Below, piece after piece: positions 16,171 through 24,532 of a DNA stretch of 64,000 bases. Source of the stretch: CBDBIK01 sp965206145 (GTDB lineage Bacteria > Pseudomonadota > Alphaproteobacteria > TMED109); assembly GCA_965206145.1 (NCBI GenBank), contig CBDBIK010000009.1:186001-250000 (forward strand), given 5' to 3'. Both the position numbers and the translations under genes were made by a program. The first letter of the stretch is position 1; every line of letters starts with the position of its first letter. Under the pieces are notes generated by a model. It was given only the letters and a program-made list of their open reading frames with translations. It ran no database searches and was not told the origin of the DNA.

Positions 16171-18181
16171 ACTCCGATTTCGCCTTTCTGACCCGCTTAG
16201 CTAAAGTCTGCAAAATATCGTCAAGACCATCCAAAACAGCTTTGATCTCTTCTGTTGACGCATCGGTTCGACTCTTTCCAAGTCGCTTATTAATTTCGTG
16301 ATTCACCATCATGAGAGCCGACACGTAGTTGTCCCTGCCGCTGACATTCAACGATTTGTATTTATAAGGGATTTCGTGCCCCGTCATTTTCAGCTCGACA
16401 TGGTTTAGAAGGATTTTTGCCAATCGCTGTGTCTGCTCAAAAAGGCGCTTTTTGGCCTCTTCCCATTCCTTTTGGGGCTGCACCGGAAACGGCTCCGAAG
16501 CGTTTTTCTTGCGCATAGGCGACTGCTGCGCTTTTTTGAACATCTCGTCAGCTTGGCTTGGGTCAAGACCGTACAGCGTCAAGCGCTCTCGAAGATCAGC
16601 TATGACTTGCTCATCTTCAATCGGAGTGAAATCCTCTTCCCACAAGGAGTCCACGATTTCATCGTGAACAACAACGCGTTCACCAGCCTGCAGTCGCGTG
16701 CTGCCTTCGCGAACACCGGCGGGCGTTTCTGGCCCTACTCCCCCTATTACCTTGTCCCAGAAAGCTTGATCGTCATTCTCGAACTCTTTGAATTCCTTGA
16801 GTCGTTCGTCGAGATTCATCCCGAGATGGGTTACGATATGACCGACGTTGTCAGGATGTGATGGATCGTTCTGAACGACAACGCGCATGATCCGACCGAC
16901 AAATTGGATATAGGGCGCTAGGGAACGGAATGGTCGAAAAATCGCCGCAACACTGAGCTTTGGATGATCAAATCCTTCGCCGAGCATTTGTACTTGAACG
17001 ACACAATCAAGAGTGCCGTTTTTAAGCGCGGCCAGGATCGCGGCTTGTTCGTCCCCTTTCTGCCTGCTGTGGATCACCTCAGCGCTAAATCCTCGCTCAC
17101 GGTACATCGACCGGATTTCTTTCGCGTGATTGATAGTGCACGCTACGGCAATGAGCTGATGCTGCGTTCCGCTCTGCCGAAGCTCTTCGAGTTTTTCCAG
17201 ACTGTTGTCCACGATGTGTTGATTGCAAAGCTGCGCTAAGGCGACCCCTCGACTAAACCAGTCCTCCTCTTTGAGTTTTAGAACCTCCTCAAGTGTGTAG
17301 GTACGGCCCGCCTGATCCGAGAAGCCAAGTTCGATTGTGGACGGGGCAACGTAGCTGGCCTTCAGCCGTTTGATATATCCTTTCAGCGTCGCACTACGGA
17401 ACGGATAGCGAAAAACGAGATCGCCGTTGAGTTCTTGCCGATCGCTTCTGAAGGGTGTGGCGGTCAGCAAAATGACCTTCGCGTTCGGAAAGCGATTGAT
17501 GACTTTCTTCCAGCTTTCCGCTTCTGCGTGGTGCGCTTCGTCAATAATGATCATATCGAAGAAATCATCGGAGAATTGCGTCAGCCACTTGTCAGCATTC
17601 ATCGCAAGCTGATGTACGTTGGTGACAACGATGTGGGACCTACTTGCAACCGAGATATTCCCGCTATCAAGGGTGGAAGTTAGAGGTCCCGCAATCATCT
17701 GGTTTGGCGCGAGAACACCCGCCTTCCGCCAGAAACACTTCTGTCGGTTAGTAATATCCATCGCCTCGTAAAGGCCGTCTTTGATCGTCAGGTTTGGCGC
17801 TATTACAATCACACGCCCTTCCGCGATCCCAAGTGGCAGGATGGCAGCTAGACCAGATTTTCCGCAGCCGACGGGTATTTGCACAATTGCACTGTTCTTT
17901 CCCGCAGCGAAGAACTCTTGAACTCGCAGATAGCCATCACGCTGCGGGTCTCTGAGATTTTGGTTGTTCTCGATATCGTAGTCGAGATTGAGGAATAACG
18001 ATTCAGACGATTGACTGCCGCGCAACCAGGTGTCCAGCTTCGCTCTCTCAAAAACCCACTTTTTTCCGACCTTTTGCGAAGGCACCCTGCCCTCGCGTGC
18101 TGCCGCGTAAAGCGATGTTTTATCCACCTTCAAATGCTCTGCGGCTTCTTCAAGCGAGAGCCATTCCGGTTCTGGTTTCAT
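16151..18181 (-). CDS. Excisionase-type HTH fused to superfamily 2 helicase
   Basis: 676 residues from the ATG at 18181, preferred over the GTG at 18190 because AGGTGG lies 8 bases before it. Residues 6-55 are a MerR/excisionase-like HTH (WLSLEEAAEHLKVDKTSLYA, then a VFERAKLDTWLRG wing). The helicase core follows: Walker A PVGCGKSGL (Lys108), DEAH at 214-217, LTATP at 239-243, and the second RecA domain with AIFRPFRSLAPYIQFVGRIMR. The ~200-residue C-terminal region is charged and partly coiled-coil. The HTH-helicase fusion suggests a site-specific or self-regulated DNA-translocating enzyme. It leads an operon with the zinc-ribbon gene and has a perfect palindrome just upstream. A phage-defence or mobile-element role is inference. 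Confidence 0.88.
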   Translation of the reverse strand: MKPEPEWLSLEEAAEHLKVDKTSLYAAAREGRVPSQKVGKKWVFERAKLDTWLRGSQSSESLFLNLDYDIENNQNLRDPQRDGYLRVQEFFAAGKNSAIVQIPVGCGKSGLAAILPLGIAEGRVIVIAPNLTIKDGLYEAMDITNRQKCFWRKAGVLAPNQMIAGPLTSTLDSGNISVASRSHIVVTNVHQLAMNADKWLTQFSDDFFDMIIIDEAHHAEAESWKKVINRFPNAKVILLTATPFRSDRQELNGDLVFRYPFRSATLKGYIKRLKASYVAPSTIELGFSDQAGRTYTLEEVLKLKEEDWFSRGVALAQLCNQHIVDNSLEKLEELRQSGTQHQLIAVACTINHAKEIRSMYRERGFSAEVIHSRQKGDEQAAILAALKNGTLDCVVQVQMLGEGFDHPKLSVAAIFRPFRSLAPYIQFVGRIMRVVVQNDPSHPDNVGHIVTHLGMNLDERLKEFKEFENDDQAFWDKVIGGVGPETPAGVREGSTRLQAGERVVVHDEIVDSLWEEDFTPIEDEQVIADLRERLTLYGLDPSQADEMFKKAQQSPMRKKNASEPFPVQPQKEWEEAKKRLFEQTQRLAKILLNHVELKMTGHEIPYKYKSLNVSGRDNYVSALMMVNHEINKRLGKSRTDASTEEIKAVLDGLDDILQTLAKRVRKAKSEYDKRKT

Positions 18182-18190
18182 CCCATCCAC

Positions 18191-18224
18191 CTGTCATTTA
18201 CTGTCATTTGATATCAAATGACAG
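18191..18224 (-). promoter_or_regulatory. Palindromic operator upstream of the HTH-helicase gene
   Basis: 18201-18224 is a perfect 24-base palindrome with half-site CTGTCATTTGAT. A further half-site CTGTCATTTA sits directly beside it at 18191-18200. The array ends about 10 bases from the helicase ATG, where a repressor would block transcription or initiation. The helicase's own HTH is the obvious candidate binder. Confidence 0.6.
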
Positions 18225-18320
18225 ATGTAAAGGCAAGTTGATTTACTCTTGTCTGCGGAATTGGGCGATAACCGGTTCTGTCCGGCGGCACGAAAAATCC
18301 CCGCGTGCGTATCTTCAATA

Positions 18321-18796
18321 TCAGAGAGCAGATGTTGCATCGGGCTTGAAGCGCGAGAACTCGGGAGGCAGCCGGCTCTTGCCGCCTGTCGATTTCTGCT
18401 TTGGCACCAACCCCAACCAGGCCGAGAAGTCTCGCCCCCGCTTGAAGGAACTCATGGCTGGAGCGAAGGCATCAATCGCCAGAGCGGTTTGCAATCCAAC
18501 ACCTGGCATGCTTGTCAGCCGGCGTACCTTGGTAGAGGATTTCGCCGCCGCCTTCATCTGTTTGTTGAGGTCACCAATCTTCGCTGACAGTGCGTCGATG
18601 TGTTCGAGATACATCTCGCGGTGGCGCGCACAAGGTCAGGCAAGCGATTGTTCTCGTCGTCCAGCGCCACGACAAACTTCTTCAGCCCGGCTTTGTTCTT
18701 CGGGCCAATCACGCCGTACTCTGCCAGATGCCCGCGCAGAGCATCGATCGTCTGGGTGCGCTGACCAACGAACATTTGCCGAGATCGAAACAGCAT
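18321..18796 (-). pseudogene. IS110 family transposase fragment
   Basis: Transposase_20 region in two frames: RQMFVGQRTQTIDALRGHLAEYG and LPDLVRATAR, then after a one-base loss near 18610 YLEHIDALSAKIGDLNKQ, LTSMPGVGLQTALA and FSAWLGLVPKQKSTGGK. The N-terminal DEDD catalytic domain is absent and the C-terminus is scrambled. Confidence 0.8.
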
Positions 18797-18866
18797 GCCG
18801 CGCGACTGCTGTTCAACTGTCTTTATTTTCCACCTAATGGATTGAAACCACTGGCTTCCAGCCGGT

Positions 18867-19190
18867 CCGCTTCAGCGAGTTTGTTGATGATCTCTCCTCC
18901 GCGCACACGCGATTTTACCACAGATTCCACGTCGTGTGGGTCGCAAAATACCGCTACAAGGTTTTGCAGGGACCGATGCGCGAACGTATCCGTGAGATCA
19001 TCCGCCAGACCTGCGAAGAAATGGGTGTCTACATCGTGAAGGGTGTGTTGGCGCGCGACCATGTCCACATGTTCACATGTTCCTGTCGATCCCGCCGAAG
19101 CTTTCGCTGTCCGATGTCATGCAGCGCATCAAGGGACGCTCGTCGCGCCGCATCCAGATGGAGTTTCCCGAATTGCGCAAAGAGCTATGC
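18867..19190 (+). pseudogene. IS200/IS605 family Y1 transposase (TnpA) fragment
   Basis: The plus strand encodes a REP/Y1 transposase: RFYHRFHVVWVAKYRYKVL and VYIVKGVLARDHVHMF with the HUH-like His residues, then in another frame LSIPPKLSLSDVMQRIKGR. The frame break is an exact 8-base tandem duplication (CACATGTT twice, 19066-19081), and removing one copy restores VHMFLSIPP. The C-terminus with the catalytic Tyr is missing, cut by IS256 sequence. Confidence 0.8.
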
Positions 19191-19194
19191 TTGA

Positions 19195-20040
19195 ATTTGG
19201 GTGATGGCGTTCCATCAGGCGGCGCTGGTTTCATTGAGGTTATTGATTTCAATGCCGTCATTGAACTTTATGCCCTGGATAACTTTTGGCAACTGATTTT
19301 TTCCTTTCAATCGCAACCATTTTTTTGAGGCTGCCTGAATGAGCGTAAAGACCATCAGCTTTGCGGTCTTTTGGGACAGCGCCCCTTTGGTCCTGACGGT
19401 TCTGTGTCTGACCGTTGCAAACACACTTTCGATCATCGACCGGCAGAGCATGTAAACATGCCTGAGAGGGTGGATTTGACGTCCGTAAATGGATCCAATG
19501 TTCTGCCGGGAAATCATAGAATGCCAGAAGCACATCCCTGTCTTTTATCAGACAGCGCACGGCTTTTTCAAATTTGACGCCGTATTTTTCGGAGAACAGG
19601 TCCATTGCAATAACGGCTTCAGCGCGTGTCTCGGCGTGGCTGATATCGTTAAGGTCAGACTTTACAGTCACCGCCATTGGTTTTGGAAAATGGTTAAGTA
19701 CGTGCTTAACCTTGTGGACCCAGCAGCGTTGGTGTTTGGTCGTTGGAAAAATCTCATCCAGGGCTTTCCAAAACCCCAATGCGCCATCACCAACGGCGAT
19801 CTCGGGTGCGACAGAGAGGCCCCGAATTTTGATATCCAGCAACAGCTCTCGCCATCTTTGCGCGCTTTCGCGGAGACCGACCTGAAAGCCCAAAAGTTCT
19901 TTTTTCCATTCCGGTGTGTCCCTTCTGGTGTTGCCCCAATGATCACCAACATGCATTCTGCCTGATCTTCCATTCGCGCCTGAAGATACACACCATCAGC
20001 CCAGATATAGACATAGCGGCGCGCCGAGAGGTCACGCCGC
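19195..20040 (-). pseudogene. IS256 family transposase pseudogene
   Basis: Segments of the mutator-type transposase lie in several frames: YVYIWADGVYLQARMED, MLVIIGATPEGT, GDGALGFWKALDEIFP and HQRCWVHKVKHVLNHFPK, and further on ESVFATVRHRTVRTKGALS. At least three frameshifts are present. The N-terminal part is missing at about 20040. Confidence 0.85.
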
Positions 20041-20162
20041 TACCATGGTCATACTGGGTTTGCCACCTTGCCGTCAGGCGCGTGATGACACTTGGGGAAC
20101 TATATACCTAGTTGCACCACCCGGGATTTGGTGCTATTCTCTCCCGCACAGGGAGGTCCGAC

Positions 20163-21062
20163 ATGAAAGACCACATGAGCATCCCCGAGTTCTACGATCG
20201 GTTTCCTACCGAAGAGGCGTGTGCAACGTTCATCGAGCAAGAGCGGTGGGACAACCAGCCGCATTGCCCGCGTTGCGATGTCGACAAAGTCTACAAGGTG
20301 AAGGGAGCGATGGGCTACAAGTGCGGTGGTTGCCGAAAGCGGTTTAGCGTCCGCACCGGCACTGTCATGGAGTCTTCCCGCCTGCCCCTGCAAACGTGGC
20401 TTCTGGCCATCTACATGATGACCACAGCCCGCAAGGGCATCTCCAGCGTCCAGTTCGCCAAGGAACTAGGCGTGACGCAAAAGACGGCATGGTTCCTGGA
20501 GCACCGGATTCGGGAAGCTTGCACCAGCGGCAAGGGCCTCTTGACCGGCGAGGTCGAGGTTGACGAAGCGTATCTAGGTGGCAAAGAGCGCAACAAGCAC
20601 AGTAATAAGAAGCTCCGAGCAGGTCGCGGTGCTGTAGGCAAGCAGCCGGTCGTGGGCCTGCGGGAACGCTCAGGCCCTGTTCGCGCTATGCCTGTAGAAG
20701 CTACAGACAGGGCCACACTGCATCGCGTGATCATCTCCAACGTGGACAAGGACGCTACAATCTACACCGATGAGCATGCTGGCTACCGTGGCCTGCCCCA
20801 CAAACACGAGTCAGTTCGCCACAGCGCGGGCGAGTATGTCAACGGCAAGGCAAGCACGAACGGGATTGAATCGTTCTGGGCACTCTTGAAGCGCGGCTAT
20901 ATGGGAACCCATCACTGGTGGAGCATGCGTCACACGCATCGCTATGTGGCCGAGTACGAGCACCGCCAGAACACCATCGGCTTGAACGGCGAGCCCGCGA
21001 TGGGTAGCCTGCTTCGCAAGGCGGAGGGGAAACGGCTGACGTACGCCAATCTCATTGCCTGA
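20163..21062 (+). CDS. IS1595 family (ISPna2-like) transposase
   Basis: A 299-residue transposase that looks complete. A zinc ribbon sits at the N-terminus (CPRCDVDKVYKVKG, then YKCGGCRKRFSVRTG). The DDE core has GEVEVDEAYLGGKERN, TIYTDEHAGYRG and NGIESFWALLKRGY. The ATG at 20163 follows GGGAGGTCCGAC. The element appears to have carried passenger genes: a small basic ORF and an adenine/cytosine methyltransferase follow on the same strand, as in some IS1595 groups. The right end was lost to an IS21 insertion near 21515, so it is probably immobile. Confidence 0.88.
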   Translation: MKDHMSIPEFYDRFPTEEACATFIEQERWDNQPHCPRCDVDKVYKVKGAMGYKCGGCRKRFSVRTGTVMESSRLPLQTWLLAIYMMTTARKGISSVQFAKELGVTQKTAWFLEHRIREACTSGKGLLTGEVEVDEAYLGGKERNKHSNKKLRAGRGAVGKQPVVGLRERSGPVRAMPVEATDRATLHRVIISNVDKDATIYTDEHAGYRGLPHKHESVRHSAGEYVNGKASTNGIESFWALLKRGYMGTHHWWSMRHTHRYVAEYEHRQNTIGLNGEPAMGSLLRKAEGKRLTYANLIA

Positions 21063-21077
21063 CGGGAGGAGGGACAC

Positions 21078-21419
21078 ATGGCGAAGCCAGGGCCTGATGC
21101 TCATGTTGTCAAACCGGTCGACCTAGGTTTCCAGCAAGCCGTCAAACGGGTGGCGCGTAGCCATAGCCAGCAGAAATCGGACCAGCAGTGTGATAACCTA
21201 GAAAGGGGCAAGCCCGCAAGCCCGCAAGCCCGCAAGCCCGCAAGCCCGCAAGCCCGCAAGCCCGCAAGCCCGCAAGCCCGCAAGCCCGCAAGCCCGCAAG
21301 CCCGCAAGCCCGCAAGCCCGCAAGCCCGCAAGCCCGCAAGCCCGCAAGCCCGCAAGCCCGCAAGCCCGCAAGCCCGCAAGGAAGCCGAAGGGGTTAATCC
21401 ACCAAGGCGACTCCCTTGA
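21078..21419 (+). CDS. Passenger ORF running into an 8-bp repeat tract
   Basis: 113 codons from the ATG at 21078, behind a strong GGGAGGAGGG site 5 bases upstream. The first ~43 residues (MAKPGPDAHVVKPVDLGF...) are non-repetitive. The 8-base repeat is then read as seven KPASPQAR octapeptides, and the frame stops at 21419. The methyltransferase frame begins in the next phase immediately after the repeats and has no start of its own. This ORF is therefore either the N-terminal part of that methyltransferase, now out of frame, or a separate small passenger protein. Confidence 0.5.
   Translation: MAKPGPDAHVVKPVDLGFQQAVKRVARSHSQQKSDQQCDNLERGKPASPQARKPASPQARKPASPQARKPASPQARKPASPQARKPASPQARKPASPQARKEAEGVNPPRRLP
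21209..21376. repeat. 21 perfect tandem copies of an 8-bp unit (CAAGCCCG)
   Basis: From 21209 to 21376 the unit CAAGCCCG repeats exactly 21 times, followed by a partial CAAG. The unit length is not a multiple of three, so each gain or loss of a copy changes the downstream reading frame. All forward frames within the tract are free of stops. Confidence 0.97.
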
Positions 21420-21515
21420 GGTCATGCGGGGCATGCCGGATGCCTCAGTCCGGCTGGTAGTTACCTCTCCTCCCTACAACATCAAGAACAGCACCGGTAA
21501 CGGCCTCAAGAACGG
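21379..21515 (+). pseudogene. N-terminal fragment of a DNA methyltransferase
   Basis: In the frame of position 21391 the sequence reads KGLIHQGDSLEVMRGMPDA, then VRLVVTSPPYNIKNSTG. The TSPPYN motif IV and the GDSLEVM region are those of beta-class N6-adenine/N4-cytosine methyltransferases. The frame ends in IS21 sequence near 21515, so the SAM-binding and remaining domains are lost. No ATG, GTG or TTG lies in this frame between the TAG at 21199 and the conserved start. Expression therefore depended on read-through from the ORF at 21078. Confidence 0.75.
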
Positions 21516-21710
21516 TCCGGCGACGGTCACGTTCGGCCAGTTCATGTTCCACCAGGGTGCTGAGCAGGCGTGCGGCGGGCCACCCTTCTTTATCGGCCTG
21601 TTCTGCTCGGCCTGTTCTGCGAAGCGTGGCCAGAGGGTTTTGATGGCAGGCAAGCGCAACTCGGTCAGAGCCAGTGTCAGGCGTGCGGTATCTGTTTGAG
21701 GCGATGTCAT
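21510..21710 (-). pseudogene. IS21 helper ATPase IstB, truncated and frameshifted
   Basis: From the ATG at 21710 the frame gives TARLTLALTELRLPAIKTLW, typical of IstB starts. A 14-base tandem duplication (21594-21620) breaks the frame; deleting one copy restores RFAEQADKEGWPAARLL, followed by EHELAERDRR. The P-loop domain is missing because the gene ends in the methyltransferase fragment. It overlaps istA by four bases. Confidence 0.85.
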
Positions 21711-23236
21711 GCTGTCACCTCCAGAGCGGATGCAGCGTTGCTGAGCAACCGGTTGTAGGAGGCAAGATCGGCCATCTGCACCTCGACGTCCGGGAGGGCT
21801 TCTTCTGACGGGCCAAACAGGGCCCGCAGAGTTGGAATGTCCGGAGAGCGGTGCTGACGCAGATCTTCTTCAAGGTGCTCGGCCAACTCGGCCAACTCGG
21901 CCTCGCAGCCCCGGTCATGGGCCAGCGCCAGAAGGTCGACCGTCATGCGGCACGCCACCTTCTCTCCGGCGCTCTCCAGGAGAGCTGTGAACATGTCGCG
22001 GAACGCCCGGCGCGCAAACAACTGATCCCGGTAGACCAGCCCGATCAGCGCCATGGGCTTTTTGCGCAAGGAGTGGATCACATGGTGGTAATTGACCACA
22101 TGGCCATGACTGCCATCACGGAATACGCGCCCCCGCTGCAGTGTCATCAGTGCGCTACCGCCCAGAAACAGCTCGAGGCGATCATCGTAGAGCCGGATCC
22201 GCAGGCGATGTCCGATCAACCGTGACGGCACGGTGTAGAACACCTTGCGCAACGTGAAGCCTCCGGAGGATGTGACGCGCAGCGTGACTTCCTCATAATC
22301 TGTGGTCCGTTGCGGCGGTAAAGGTCTGAGGCTCGCACGTTCGGCGTCGATCCGCTTGGCATTGCGCGCATTGATCCGGCCGACGATCTCATCGATGAAG
22401 CGGCGGTAGGTGACGAGGCCGTCAAAATCGCGCGACCCCCGCATGATCAGCGCGTCCTCGATGGCGCGCTTCAGATGCCCATTGGGGCTCTCGGTGGAGC
22501 CGTTCTCATGGGCAACGCCCTTGTTGTTGCGCGTCGGCGTCATGCCGTAGTGCCGACACAAGGCATCGAAGCGGTTGGTAAGATCGTCTTGAGCCGCCTT
22601 GTTCAGGTTCTTGAAGGCCGCCGACAGGCTGTCGGTGCGATGATCGTGAGGAGCGCCACCAAGCGTCCAGAGGGCATTCTGCAATCCCTCGGCCAGTGCC
22701 ACATAGCTCTCGCCACCCAGAACCACATGGGCGTGCTGGAATCCGCTGTAGGCAAGGCGGAAGTGATACAAGCGATGATCCAGCGGCTCACCAGCGACGA
22801 TCACGCCCAATTTGCCCATGGCGGTAAAATCCGAAAGGCCCATCTTGCCCGGCTCATGGTTCTGCCGGAAAATCACCTCTTGCCCGGGACCGTGCTCAGC
22901 GTTCCAGGTCCGTATCCGCCGTTCCAGAGTGCGGCGGATACCGGCCCCAAGCTCGGGGTGACGACGAAGGAGCTCCTCGTAAACGGCGACCGGGCGGATC
23001 CCCGGTGAAAACCGCAACATCGGCACAACATCACTGTCAAAAATATCTGCCAGCGGATCGGGGCGACGCCGGCCGCGCGACTTCTTCTTCTGTGATGGCA
23101 GCGTTGGGTCGGCTTGAAGCCGATAGCCCGTGGCCTGGCTGATCCCCGCCTTGGCGGCGGCCACGGGAACGGTATGGGTTTGTCCAAGCGTCATGAAGAG
23201 CCTCATTTGTTGGTCAGTGACATGACGGCCCGGCAT
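21707..23236 (-). CDS. istA: IS21 family transposase IstA
   Basis: 509 residues and apparently intact: an N-terminal HTH region (VAAAKAGISQATGYRLQ), then the rve/DDE core with GKMGLSDFTAMG, FQHAHVVLGGESYVALAEGL, GGAPHDHRTDSLSAAF and NNKGVAHENGSTESPNGHLK, and a C-terminal beta-barrel region. IstA needs IstB for efficient transposition, and that gene is truncated here, so this copy is likely stranded. It inserted into, or came to rest against, a phage-type gene at 23374-23390. Confidence 0.9.
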   Translation of the reverse strand: MPGRHVTDQQMRLFMTLGQTHTVPVAAAKAGISQATGYRLQADPTLPSQKKKSRGRRRPDPLADIFDSDVVPMLRFSPGIRPVAVYEELLRRHPELGAGIRRTLERRIRTWNAEHGPGQEVIFRQNHEPGKMGLSDFTAMGKLGVIVAGEPLDHRLYHFRLAYSGFQHAHVVLGGESYVALAEGLQNALWTLGGAPHDHRTDSLSAAFKNLNKAAQDDLTNRFDALCRHYGMTPTRNNKGVAHENGSTESPNGHLKRAIEDALIMRGSRDFDGLVTYRRFIDEIVGRINARNAKRIDAERASLRPLPPQRTTDYEEVTLRVTSSGGFTLRKVFYTVPSRLIGHRLRIRLYDDRLELFLGGSALMTLQRGRVFRDGSHGHVVNYHHVIHSLRKKPMALIGLVYRDQLFARRAFRDMFTALLESAGEKVACRMTVDLLALAHDRGCEAELAELAEHLEEDLRQHRSPDIPTLRALFGPSEEALPDVEVQMADLASYNRLLSNAASALEVTA

Positions 23237-23312
23237 GAACGATCCCCCTTCTGTGGAAAATCAATCCATATCCGAGCCAGCCACGACCGTCAGGCCCGCC
23301 CGATTGGGGCGA

Positions 23313-23374
23313 AACGCGGGGGTGGGGTCTCGTAGGGAGGGCGTAGCCCGACTGGAGAGACCCCACCCCCGCGT
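23313..23374. repeat. 19-bp stem inverted repeat at the IS21 outer end
   Basis: 23313-23331 (AACGCGGGGGTGGGGTCTC) and 23356-23374 are exact inverted copies separated by 24 bases. The structure lies between the istA start and the interrupted phage-type gene, so it is probably the terminal region of the IS21 element. Confidence 0.7.
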
Positions 23375-23389
23375 TATCATCCTGATTGA

Positions 23390-23951
23390 CGCTGGACTCT
23401 CATCTTGTTTGTCGCGCTGCACACTGGATACAGAGCCCATGAGGGAGGCGTATTCCTTATGATCCGGTGTGATGGCCAGTTTAATGACGTTTTGTCGTCA
23501 CCATTCTGGTCTTTTTCAATGTCAATACGGGCTGGAAACTGTCAATACGGGCTGGAAACTCGACACCATCCAGATCACCAGGGCCGTTGATACGACGGGC
23601 ATTTTGAGCGACTGGTGAATTATCCTTGTTGGACACACCGCGAGAGGAATTCAAAATCCCTTTGATAAAGGCGCGACCAATATTGGCCGAGTCCGGTCCT
23701 TTGGCACTGTAAAGGACAATCAGACTTCAAATTTTGCGACGGGTATATTTGCCTTCCAACACCACAAACTCACAGTTCAAATAGACTGCGCCAGTGGTAT
23801 GGTTGCGTGTAGCCCAGCCACCCGTCCATCCTTGCGATGCATCATCATGACCGCCGGGCTTTATGGTCATACGGACCTTTGCCAACGTGCCTTTGGGGAT
23901 GACATCAAATCCGCTTTGATCATCTGCACTATTAAAATCGTTCCAACTCAT
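23390..23951 (-). pseudogene. Phage/plasmid DUF669-like protein, broken
   Basis: From the ATG at 23951 the frame reads MSWNDFNSADDQSGFDVIPKG, then TIKPGGHDDASQGWTGG and TTGAVYLNCEFVVLEG, matching small phage replication-associated proteins of DUF669 type. A TGA (where TGG is expected, after YTRRKI) interrupts it, and the same frame continues SLIVLYSAKGPDSANIGRAF. A 20-base tandem duplication at 23521-23560 then shifts the frame; removing one copy restores VEFPARIDIEKDQNGDD. The IS21 end cuts the gene at about 23390. The start overlaps the preceding gene by four bases. Confidence 0.75.
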
Positions 23952-24211
23952 TCTCGGCCTCCTTGTGTTTCGTTATTTTGTTGGGGATCAGGGGTGCTGC
24001 TGGCAGGCGCGTCCTGTTCAATTGAGAACGTGAGGCATTCAGCAGCAGGCTTGGCTTTGCCAGCAATCTTCTGCATGAGGCGGCCAAGATGGGGTTCTTC
24101 CATCAGGTCAAGACGACCGGAGCGGTTCTTGGCGGGGTATCCGGCATCATTGATGGTTTGGCAGATAAAGGAGCAGAAAGACTTGCCTTCCGGGCTTGCG
24201 ATTTCGGTCAT
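23948..24211 (-). CDS. Small hypothetical phage-type protein
   Basis: From the ATG at 24211, 87 codons ending in an ATGA overlap with the DUF669-like gene. This coupling argues that it is a real gene. The sequence MTEIASPEGKSFCSFICQTINDAG, with RSGRLDLMEEPHLGRLMQKIAG, is not a family I can name. The ATG may be internal, since the longer frame to 24409 overlaps other sequence. Being next to a DUF669-type gene suggests a phage or plasmid replication/recombination module. Confidence 0.5.
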   Translation of the reverse strand: MTEIASPEGKSFCSFICQTINDAGYPAKNRSGRLDLMEEPHLGRLMQKIAGKAKPAAECLTFSIEQDAPASSTPDPQQNNETQGGRE

Positions 24212-24446
24212 GGTTGATGACCTGATCAACAATGCCGGGAAGCTCTGTGATATCGACGCACGCGATGAAGCGGCAAGAATTCTTGAATCGCTGTCGAGGC
24301 TATCGCCTGCGCATCCGCTGTATCGGAAGATAAGCGAAGATGCGAAGCAGAATATTGAGCGGTCCTTAGCAGAAATCGCTGCGTTTGAGGAAGTCGAGGC
24401 CGAGTGCAAATTAAGTGCAAAGCAGGGCGTTGTTGTATGGATCTAG
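24210..24446 (+). pseudogene. Possible gene remnant ending at an IS-like terminus
   Basis: A plus-strand frame (LINNAGKLCDIDARDEAARI, LESLSRLSPAHPLYRKISED) reads like an alpha-helical protein C-terminus. It runs directly into GGCGTTGTTGTATGGATCTAG at 24426, the same terminus seen in the dispersed repeat at 6105 and 25595. It overlaps the start of the minus-strand gene, so only one of the two is likely genuine. Confidence 0.3.
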
Positions 24447-24532
24447 CGCAAAGATGTCCTCGGACAAGAGCAATGGCATGGGGTGTAAATACGCCAGCAA
24501 GGGCCTGAAGATTATAGGAACATTGGAAAAAA

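Noticed and set aside
21209..21376. CRISPR array
   Set aside because: The repeats are contiguous 8-mers without spacers, so it is a microsatellite, not CRISPR.
21101..21379. Minus-strand ORF of repeated Leu-Arg-Ala-Cys-Gly-Leu-Ala-Gly
   Set aside because: It is the antisense reading of the 8-bp tract with no other content.
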